Below, in pieces: positions 1 through 5,673 of a stretch of 12,014 nt of DNA. The stretch lies in NCBI GenBank assembly GCA_900770835.1, contig CAAGLQ010000208.1:1-12014 (forward strand), given 5' to 3'. Every line of letters begins with the position of its first letter. Positions within the stretch are counted from its first letter, which is position 1. The translations under genes and the position numbers were made by a program. The DNA is from an uncultured Parabacteroides sp. (lineage in GTDB: Bacteria > Bacteroidota > Bacteroidia > Bacteroidales > Tannerellaceae). Under the pieces are notes generated by a model. It was not told the DNA's origin. It did no database searches and worked only from the letters and a program-made list of their open reading frames with translations.

Positions 1-213
1 AATTTGTCCTTTTCCAGAGGTTCGGGGGATTTCTTATTTCCGTCTGCTAAGATACAAAATATTTATCACATTGACAATCAATTCGTTGGATTTTTAATCT
101 AATTTCGAGACTATCCCTATATTAAGTTTAAGTCCTCAAACTTATATTTAAACTTAATCATTTTTTCATGTGACTGAGCAGAAAGGAAACACAAACAATG
201 ACATAATTCTATA
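1..213. other. Gene-free A+T-rich intergenic stretch
   Basis: No convincing coding region is seen on either strand. Plus frame 1 is open from the window edge to about base 102, but its translation has no recognisable motif and it could be chance. The stretch is A+T-rich and holds one inverted repeat (listed separately). On the minus strand the last bases before the window edge are purine-rich (GGAAAAGGACAAATT), which could be the leader of a minus-strand gene starting just outside the window. That is a guess, as no clean TAnnTTTG box supports it. Confidence 0.5.
121..158. repeat. 11-bp inverted repeat, A+T-rich
   Basis: ATTAAGTTTAA (121-131) is the exact reverse complement of TTAAACTTAAT (148-158), with a 16-base loop. 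Inside it, AAGTTT (124-129) can also pair with AAACTT (138-143), so two alternative hairpins are possible. A run of six T lies at 161-166, so on the plus strand it resembles a weak A/T-only terminator, but no plus-strand gene is seen ending before it. It may be a protein-binding dyad or an end-of-transcript structure for something left of the window. Confidence 0.5.
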
Positions 214-254
214 TCAAAAAAGGTGTATCAAATACCTTCAATTTGACACACCTT
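214..254 (-). terminator. Intrinsic terminator of the OmpP1/FadL gene
   Basis: Read on the minus strand, AAGGTGTGTCAAAT (254-241) pairs along all 14 positions with ATTTGATACACCTT (233-220), with one G-U wobble and a 7-base loop. A run of T follows directly (complement of A216-A221). It begins 27 bases after the stop codon of the minus-strand transporter gene. Stem, loop and U-tract are those of a Rho-independent terminator. The plus-strand copy lacks a following T-run, so it appears to work in one direction only. Confidence 0.85.
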
Positions 255-280
255 CTTATCGGTTTCGGTATTATTCGTGC

Positions 281-1774
281 TTAGAATGTGTAATCAACAC
301 CCACACCAAACACCTTGTTGGTTCGACTATAAACGTTTGTACCACTGGCCACTCCTGTATAAGCCTTCTCGTAATCAGAATAGGTCGTCCAAAAATAGGC
401 GATATTCATCTTCAAGTGCGCATTCAAATTGATCTTTGCACCAAATCCCAACGAATAGGAATCACATGAAAAGCTCGTGTCGCTTTGGAATTCATCAGAC
501 AGACCATAGTCCGTACGCTGGTAACCACCACTTAACGTCACATATTTGTGCGCATCCCACTCAATACCGGCTAAATACTCATTTGTACCACGCTCCAATG
601 TCTTTTGTTTGTCATCGGCCATCGAAGCCTGCTTATCAAAGAAACAGTGATACTCCACAGTCGCACGCAAATTCGGCAAAAACTCATAACCAACTGCCAT
701 CGTCAATAAGGCAGGAATATCGCTCGGGGTATTCACACCATCCTCAAATGCTTTCAACGCACCGGCCGGATCCACCAACTTATGTGTCTTGTTCTCCAAG
801 TTGAGGTTGGTCATGAACTCATATTTCACACCTACCGTAAAACCCTTATAGCGCACATCAACACCCAAGATAGGCGTCAACCCCCAACCCTTCTGGTCGC
901 AATCCAAAGCCAAATCAAACTTACCTTCGTTCATCAACTCGGCAGGAATCATCCCTCCAACCTGACTGGCTAACTCCGGATTGAGTTGTTGCACCAAACC
1001 AAGCGCCGTTTGTAATCCATTTTGGTAAGCCTGCAAATACTCACCTTTGACACTGGAATTGAGGAACCCCTCATAACCACCTGAGAAGTAATTCATACGA
1101 CCACCGGCAAAGACAGACAACCAATCGTTCACCTTATAGGTCACACCCAACTGCAAACCATAGATAAACTGACGTCCCTCCATAGCAGTCTGGATCGTAT
1201 ACATATCGCTCACCGACTTACCTGTCATCGGACCTTTGGGGTCAATCATCCCATTAGCCAACTGAGCCGCCCCCAAAGCAATGTCATACAAAGAGCGTAC
1301 TGAAGAATCGAACATGGGCAAACCATTGTCGAAAGAGCACTTACCGCCACCACCTACGACAGCGAATGAGCCAGAGAAGACCCAATTACCATTCTTATAG
1401 GCCGCAAAAAGACTGGGAACAACTGGAGCCGAAGCCTTACCTTTATAATATTGTTTATACTCATTACCACCTAAAGCCATCTGCCCCATACCTAATTTGG
1501 AAAGATCTAAACCAAGAGAAGCACCCCGGTAGGAGGCATCAATATCACGATTCTGTGCCGCATTCTGGATGTTTAAAGAAAGAGTCAGTCCATCTTTCTC
1601 CATGAAAGCCAAACCTGCAGGATTGGAATAAACCGCATCAATCTCCGTAGATGCACCTCGTGCGATCATACGCAAGAAAGAGATATGCTGGTTGGTGTTC
1701 GTCAAATAACCTCCGGCAAACGCCAAGTTTGAAGCCATCCACATTGCGGCTCCCATTAAGATTGTTTTCCTCAT
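281..1774 (-). CDS. OmpP1/FadL-family outer membrane transporter
   Basis: This is a 497-residue outer-membrane beta-barrel protein of the OmpP1/FadL/TodX family, whose members pass long-chain fatty acids or other hydrophobic compounds through the outer membrane. The N-terminus is a signal peptide (residues 1-20, ending AFA before GGYL). Next comes the family's N-terminal hatch-like segment with alternating small residues and the conserved NPAGL at 51-55. The rest alternates polar and hydrophobic residues with many aromatic strand ends, and the protein ends in Phe (DYTF), the usual barrel-assembly signal. The length fits the family. The start is the first ATG, placed directly before the signal peptide, with a TAnnTTTG box about 30 bases upstream. 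A strong terminator follows. Its upstream neighbour on the same strand is a phospholipase A1 gene, which supports a fatty-acid substrate, but the true substrate cannot be read from the sequence. Confidence 0.9.
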   Translation of the reverse strand: MRKTILMGAAMWMASNLAFAGGYLTNTNQHISFLRMIARGASTEIDAVYSNPAGLAFMEKDGLTLSLNIQNAAQNRDIDASYRGASLGLDLSKLGMGQMALGGNEYKQYYKGKASAPVVPSLFAAYKNGNWVFSGSFAVVGGGGKCSFDNGLPMFDSSVRSLYDIALGAAQLANGMIDPKGPMTGKSVSDMYTIQTAMEGRQFIYGLQLGVTYKVNDWLSVFAGGRMNYFSGGYEGFLNSSVKGEYLQAYQNGLQTALGLVQQLNPELASQVGGMIPAELMNEGKFDLALDCDQKGWGLTPILGVDVRYKGFTVGVKYEFMTNLNLENKTHKLVDPAGALKAFEDGVNTPSDIPALLTMAVGYEFLPNLRATVEYHCFFDKQASMADDKQKTLERGTNEYLAGIEWDAHKYVTLSGGYQRTDYGLSDEFQSDTSFSCDSYSLGFGAKINLNAHLKMNIAYFWTTYSDYEKAYTGVASGTNVYSRTNKVFGVGVDYTF

Positions 1775-1805
1775 ACTGTATGTATTTATTTATCAAAATC
1801 GGCCG

Positions 1806-1813
1806 CAAATATA
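1806..1813 (-). promoter_or_regulatory. Putative -7 box of the FadL-family gene
   Basis: On the minus strand the bases read TATATTTG, a full match to the Bacteroidota -7 consensus TAnnTTTG. The predicted transcript start a few bases downstream gives a leader of about 25-30 bases before the ATG at 1774. No clear TTG -33 element lies at the expected distance. The repeat cluster at 1830-1882 occupies that upstream position instead. Confidence 0.6.
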
Positions 1814-1829
1814 CACACTTTTCCCTATA

Positions 1830-1882
1830 ATTGCACATATTCAATCGAATTGTGCAGCACAAAACATCTTTTTTTGTGCAAT
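1830..1882. repeat. Nested TGTGCA/TGCACA inverted repeats
   Basis: Three symmetric structures share this 53-base stretch. ATTGCACA (1830-1837) pairs with TGTGCAAT (1875-1882). TGCACATATTC (1832-1842) pairs with GAATTGTGCA (1847-1856), leaving one unpaired base and a 4-base loop. GCACAAAA (1857-1864) pairs with TTTTGTGC (1872-1879). The block lies about 20-70 bases upstream of the -7 box of the FadL-family gene and downstream of the pldA-like stop codon. It could be a tandem operator, a 3' processing hairpin of the pldA message, or both. No T-run follows on the minus strand, so it is not a standard intrinsic terminator. Confidence 0.6.
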
Positions 1883-1929
1883 ATCAAAACGATAATTAAC
1901 GCATCTCCTATAAAGTAAGAAGAGAAACA

Positions 1930-2766
1930 TCAGTAAAGGCTAAAATCTTGCGGTTTGATCACGAAGCCAACACGCAAGATGCTCTTAAATTGGTTATACT
2001 CCAACAGATTCTCTCCATACCCATTATAATACTGTATAAATAAATACTGATTCTCGTTATTGTTGAACTTATAGCTCAACTCCAGTTGGGTGTTGAAGCT
2101 GAGCCACGTGAGCCGTTTCGTCAAGATCACTCCCAAGTTGAGTCGCTTATTGTCAGTCCGATAATTGGCCGCCATCTGAAAGATACCGTTATATTTCAAG
2201 ATATCATCATTCTCCTTGCCATCGACCACCGGAATCCAGCCCTTGAATTGCACCTCCCAATTCTTGTTGAGCAGTACAGCCGCTCCCATCGTTAGCTTGT
2301 TCCAGCTACGGCTGTCGATACTGTCCTTGCCGTTAGACTCATGCTCAATCATCAAATAGGCCTTGCCAACGTATTTATTCTTACGAATAATTAAATGGCC
2401 CAAACCAATACCAGGATTAAAGTTGAGGTCACGCATCGGTAATGACTTTTGAAAAACATTCCAAAAAGCCTTCTGCGTGTATTGCAGAAAAAGGTAGGAA
2501 TCAAAGGGCAACTTACTCTTGGTCAATCGCTGAGAGATACTGATCTGAAACTTCACATCCGAATTGCGGGAGGTGATTTTCTCGCCAATAGGAACACCTC
2601 CCACGAAATAATTATCCTTGAAAAGTGAGAAATAGGGTTGCTTATCCAAGATAGCTCGCACACTATCTGCATTATAAATCTCTTCGCCGGCTTTTGGCAA
2701 TACCTGTGCCTCACTCCAGCCACAGACCAACAAAACCAGCCAACCAATGATCAAAATCCGTCTCAT
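1930..2766 (-). CDS. pldA: Outer membrane phospholipase A1 (OMPLA)
   Basis: This 278-residue outer-membrane phospholipase A hydrolyses acyl ester bonds of phospholipids in the outer membrane, classically those misplaced in its outer leaflet. A signal peptide covers residues 1-20 (cut near SEA/Q). The catalytic region reads EHESNGKDS...SRSWN, with His142, Ser144 and Asn156. The His-x-Ser spacing and the 12-residue gap from Ser to Asn match those known for the E. coli enzyme. The DNYF segment (51-54) and the C-terminal QYYNGYGENLLEYN (245-258) are also typical. E. coli OMPLA is a calcium-dependent dimer, and the same is likely here. The start is the first ATG before the signal peptide. It lies upstream of a FadL-family gene on the same strand and is divergent from a MutS-like gene. 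The gene name is given by family resemblance. Confidence 0.9.
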   Translation of the reverse strand: MRRILIIGWLVLLVCGWSEAQVLPKAGEEIYNADSVRAILDKQPYFSLFKDNYFVGGVPIGEKITSRNSDVKFQISISQRLTKSKLPFDSYLFLQYTQKAFWNVFQKSLPMRDLNFNPGIGLGHLIIRKNKYVGKAYLMIEHESNGKDSIDSRSWNKLTMGAAVLLNKNWEVQFKGWIPVVDGKENDDILKYNGIFQMAANYRTDNKRLNLGVILTKRLTWLSFNTQLELSYKFNNNENQYLFIQYYNGYGENLLEYNQFKSILRVGFVIKPQDFSLY

Positions 2767-2799
2767 ATCTTTACCTTATTGCTTTTCTTTGTGTTGCCA

Positions 2800-2807
2800 C
2801 AAAAGTA
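2800..2807 (-). promoter_or_regulatory. Putative -7 box of the pldA-like gene
   Basis: The minus strand reads TACTTTTG, a full match to TAnnTTTG, placed to give a leader of about 30 bases before the ATG ending at 2766. No good -33 TTG is seen at the usual distance. The divergent MutS-like gene has an identical TACTTTTG box on the other strand 77 bases away. Confidence 0.55.
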
Positions 2808-2884
2808 GCAAAAGCTCTCTTCTATATTTATCCTCATTCACGTTATTTATAGGCTAAATTGCTGAAAGAACCACCCAATCCTTC

Positions 2885-2892
2885 TACTTTTG
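2885..2892 (+). promoter_or_regulatory. Putative -7 box at the MutS-like start
   Basis: TACTTTTG matches the Bacteroidota -7 consensus and is followed only four bases later by the ATG at 2897. Since this box normally sits just upstream of the transcript start, the mRNA would begin at or next to the ATG. A TTG at 2859-2861 lies 23 bases upstream, slightly farther than the usual spacing of about 19-21. Confidence 0.5.
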
Positions 2893-2896
2893 CGAT

Positions 2897-4699
2897 ATGG
2901 AACAATTATATGCTTTTTATGAGGAGCAAATCGTCCTCCATCGTGCACATCTCGACACACTGAAACGTCGTATTCATCGAATCGGAACCCTTCGGCTCCT
3001 GCTCGTCATCGGTGCACTCACTTTGCTTTGGCTATTGCGAGCGGAATCCAGCATCTTATTGGGCATGATCTTCATTGCCTTCGCTCTCCCTTTCTGCTTG
3101 CTCATGATTTGGCACAACCGATTAGATGCACTCAAAACGTATGAGGAGACCTTGATGGAGCTGAATCAGAACGAACGGAAAGGATTAGATTATGATTTTA
3201 GGGCCTTCGATGGTGCTCCTGAGCAATCAGACAGCCAGCATTCCTTCAGTCTCGACCTAGATCTGTTTGGGGCTCCGTCCCTGTTCCAATCGCTCAACCG
3301 CACTGTGACATCGTTTGGCAAGGAGCGGTTAGTACATTGGTTCTTGCACCCTTTGGATCAAAAAGAGGCTATTGAGCGAAGACAGACAGCCATTCAAGAA
3401 TTGGCTCGTCTTTCGGAGTTTCGCCAACAGTTCTATGTTGTTGGGCGCATACACCTACAAGACTCAAGCCACTCCTTCAATCCTAAGCGGATACAGAGGC
3501 TTGCTTCATCGTCCGCCTATTTCCGATCGCATGGTATTTGGCGCATCCTTGTCTGGTTGATCCCAGCTCTATGGCTACTTGCTGCCGGAGCTTATCTGAT
3601 GGATATATTCCCCGGTACTTTATTCAATCTGTTCATCGTTGGTTGTATGTTGGTGGCATACGTTCCGACGAAACAGGTGAATCGTATCTATAATGCGGTC
3701 AATAAGTTGGAGAGTACCTTTCATGGCTATGCTGAGTTGATGCGCTTGATTGAGCAGACACGTTTCACGGCTGCTCCTTTGCAAGCGGTGCAAGCTGCTC
3801 TAACACAAGAGCAAGAGTCAGCCTCGCAAGCAATCCGTCGGCTCTCTCACTATATCGGAGGCTTAGATCAACGTTTTAGTCTGGCTGGGATCATCCTGAA
3901 CATTTTAATCCTCAGGGATATTCGCCATGCCTTGCTGTTAGAAGAGTGGAAGGCTACTTATGGCACACATCTCTCTCAATGGTTTGATACGTTGGCACAA
4001 GTAGATGCTTACAACTCATTGGGTAGTTTTGCTTTCAACCATCCGGATTATGTCTATCCACACCTTACCAATCACTATTTCATGATGGAGGGCAAAGGAT
4101 TAGGTCATCCCTTATTAGATCGGAAACGTTGTGTGCGCAACGATATCCACTTGCCAAAATCCCCTTGGTTCCTGATCATTACCGGTGCGAATATGGCAGG
4201 AAAGAGCACCTACCTGCGTACCGTGGGTGTCAATTATCTCTTGGCTTGTGTGGGCGCACCGGTTTGTGCCACAGAGCTGACACTTTGTCCCGCCCATTTA
4301 GTGACTAGTTTACGTACTTCCGATTCCTTAACCAGTCACGAATCCTATTTCTTTGCCGAATTGAAACGACTCCGAATGATTATCCAGCGATTACAACAGG
4401 GTGAACGTCTATTCATTATCTTAGATGAGATACTCAAAGGAACCAACTCCATCGACAAGCAAAAGGGATCATTAGCCTTGATGCGGCAATTGGTGGCTCA
4501 GCAGGCGTGTGGTATTATTGCCACACACGATCTGGTATTAGGCGATTTGGAAAAAGACTATCCTGATGCGGTTAAGAATTATCGCTTCGAGGCAGATATA
4601 AAAGAAAATGAACTATCCTTCTCCTACCAACTCAGAGAAGGGATAGCTCAAAATATGAATGCATGTTTCCTGATGCGGAAGATGGGAATCATTTTCTAA
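2897..4699 (+). CDS. Membrane-anchored MutS-related ATPase
   Basis: This 600-residue protein has a C-terminal MutS-type ABC ATPase. The Walker A motif TGANMAGKST is at 429-438, the SLTSHESYFFAELKRL signature region at 477-492, Walker B LFIILDE at 505-511 and the switch His in IATHD at 541-545. A central MutS core/lever-like region starts near 120. Hydrophobic segments near 33-48, 52-72, 214-235 and 240-256 are probable membrane helices. The mismatch-reading N-terminal domain of MutS1 is absent, and so is a C-terminal Smr nuclease domain, so this is neither MutS1 nor MutS2. Similar membrane MutS-like proteins occur in Bacteroidota, with unknown function as far as I know. The first ATG is chosen because the next in-frame Met (57) lies inside a membrane helix. 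It is divergent from pldA and converges on an M48 protease gene with a four-base gap. Mismatch repair should not be assumed. Confidence 0.85.
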   Translation: MEQLYAFYEEQIVLHRAHLDTLKRRIHRIGTLRLLLVIGALTLLWLLRAESSILLGMIFIAFALPFCLLMIWHNRLDALKTYEETLMELNQNERKGLDYDFRAFDGAPEQSDSQHSFSLDLDLFGAPSLFQSLNRTVTSFGKERLVHWFLHPLDQKEAIERRQTAIQELARLSEFRQQFYVVGRIHLQDSSHSFNPKRIQRLASSSAYFRSHGIWRILVWLIPALWLLAAGAYLMDIFPGTLFNLFIVGCMLVAYVPTKQVNRIYNAVNKLESTFHGYAELMRLIEQTRFTAAPLQAVQAALTQEQESASQAIRRLSHYIGGLDQRFSLAGIILNILILRDIRHALLLEEWKATYGTHLSQWFDTLAQVDAYNSLGSFAFNHPDYVYPHLTNHYFMMEGKGLGHPLLDRKRCVRNDIHLPKSPWFLIITGANMAGKSTYLRTVGVNYLLACVGAPVCATELTLCPAHLVTSLRTSDSLTSHESYFFAELKRLRMIIQRLQQGERLFIILDEILKGTNSIDKQKGSLALMRQLVAQQACGIIATHDLVLGDLEKDYPDAVKNYRFEADIKENELSFSYQLREGIAQNMNACFLMRKMGIIF

Positions 4700-4703
4700 T
4701 GCC

Positions 4704-5498
4704 TTACTTCTTCCCGTATTTAGCTTTAATATCAGGCAATGCTTTCTGAATATCTGCGATACGAGTTGCATCGCTGGGGTGTGTACTCATGAACTCAGGT
4801 GTAGACCCACTGCTACCGGCTGACATCTTCTTCCAAAAATTGAGGGCTACATCCGGATTATAGCCTGCCATCGTCATAAAGACTAAGCCCATATAATCAG
4901 CCTCTGTTTCATGCTTGCGAGAGAAAGGCAGCATCACCCCATATTGCGCACCCACGCCATATACCGTAGAGGCCACTTGCTGCACGGCTGCACTCTTATT
5001 GCTGACCGCCTGCCCCAAGATAGCAGCTCCATATTGCGCCATCAGCTGCTGACTCATACGCTCGTTGCTATGTTTCGCCACTGCATGAGCTACCTCATGG
5101 CCAACCACCACGGCTAACTCATCCTCCGAGCCAATGATCTTCATCAAACCCTCATAGACTACGATCTTGCCACCTGGCATACAGAAAGCGTTCACCTGGT
5201 CATCCTTCACTAAATTGAACTCCCAAGCAAAGTTCTTCACTTCACTTTCCAAGCCATTTTGTTTCAGATACTGTTCTGTAGCAGTCGCAATCTTCTTACC
5301 TACACGGGTCACCATAGCGCTTTGCGTTGCATTACTCGACTTCGTAGCCGTCTTGATATAATCGTTATACTGTGTCAGACTCGAAGAAAGCACCTCTTGA
5401 TCAGACACTAACAACACCTGTCTACGCCCCGTCAAAGGAACGCTCGAACAACCTTCCAACATAAGCAGAGCTATCGCTAAACACATTAATTTCTTCAT
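4704..5498 (-). CDS. M48-family zinc metalloprotease lipoprotein
   Basis: This 264-residue periplasmic peptidase is of the M48 family (LoiP/YcaL-like single-domain type, without the TPR tail of BepA). The N-terminus is a lipoprotein signal with lipobox LEGC, so Cys17 is the likely lipidated residue. The following SSVPLTG does not resemble the acidic surface-export signal of Bacteroidota lipoproteins, which suggests a periplasm-facing protein. The zinc site is HEVAH (His134, Glu135, His138) with the third ligand Glu197 in HETEAD. STHPS near 238-242 is the usual downstream family motif. Homologues degrade misfolded outer-membrane proteins, and a quality-control role is inferred. The open frame extends upstream to 5759, but the ATG at 5498 begins the lipoprotein signal and has a -7 box 23 bases upstream, so it is the start. 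Its stop lies four bases from that of the convergent MutS-like gene. Confidence 0.92.
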   Translation of the reverse strand: MKKLMCLAIALLMLEGCSSVPLTGRRQVLLVSDQEVLSSSLTQYNDYIKTATKSSNATQSAMVTRVGKKIATATEQYLKQNGLESEVKNFAWEFNLVKDDQVNAFCMPGGKIVVYEGLMKIIGSEDELAVVVGHEVAHAVAKHSNERMSQQLMAQYGAAILGQAVSNKSAAVQQVASTVYGVGAQYGVMLPFSRKHETEADYMGLVFMTMAGYNPDVALNFWKKMSAGSSGSTPEFMSTHPSDATRIADIQKALPDIKAKYGKK

Positions 5499-5521
5499 AA
5501 ATCTTATCTTTTTTTGTGCGA

Positions 5522-5529
5522 CAAAGATA
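5522..5529 (-). promoter_or_regulatory. Putative -7 box of the M48 lipoprotein gene
   Basis: On the minus strand the bases read TATCTTTG, a full match to TAnnTTTG. It predicts a leader of about 20 bases before the ATG at 5498 and rules out the longer upstream starts of the open frame. No clear -33 TTG is seen. Confidence 0.6.
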
Positions 5530-5636
5530 CACTTTTGTTCCGACATCGCCTTTGCTAACACCCATATAAGCTGCATACGAATTATATTTTCCACGATAAA
5601 AGCCACAAGAAAATGGACTTTCTCGAAAGAATAAAC

Positions 5637-5644
5637 TACCTTTG
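5637..5644 (+). promoter_or_regulatory. Putative -7 box of the CBM9/DUF5916 gene
   Basis: TACCTTTG matches TAnnTTTG and predicts a leader of about 25 bases before the ATG at 5674. A short CTTTC-TC-GAAAG inverted repeat (5618-5629) lies just upstream, in the promoter spacer. The expected -33 position holds only a weak TGG. This and the M48 promoter face away from each other in the 175-base divergent gap. Confidence 0.6.
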
Positions 5645-5673
5645 TCGCCATACGAACCAACGATCTAATAGGC

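Noticed and set aside
1..102. C-terminal end of a plus-strand gene in frame 1
   Set aside because: It is an open frame of 33 codons with no motif or codon pattern to support it. An open stretch of this length is common by chance.
170..469. Plus-strand open frame of 99 codons across the FadL-gene 3' end
   Set aside because: It crosses the terminator and lies antisense to the barrel C-terminus, with no recognisable motif. It is a shadow frame.
436..804. Plus-strand 122-codon frame inside the FadL-family gene
   Set aside because: It is antisense to a well-supported gene and its His/Pro/Ser-rich translation is typical of a shadow frame.
1857..1879. GCACAAAA/TTTTGTGC hairpin as the pldA terminator
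   Set aside because: No T-run follows on the minus strand and the stem is A/T-rich, so it was listed as a repeat rather than a terminator.
2897..4699. Canonical mismatch-repair MutS or MutS2
   Set aside because: The mismatch-recognition domain with its Phe-x-Glu motif is absent, no Smr domain is present, and membrane segments are.
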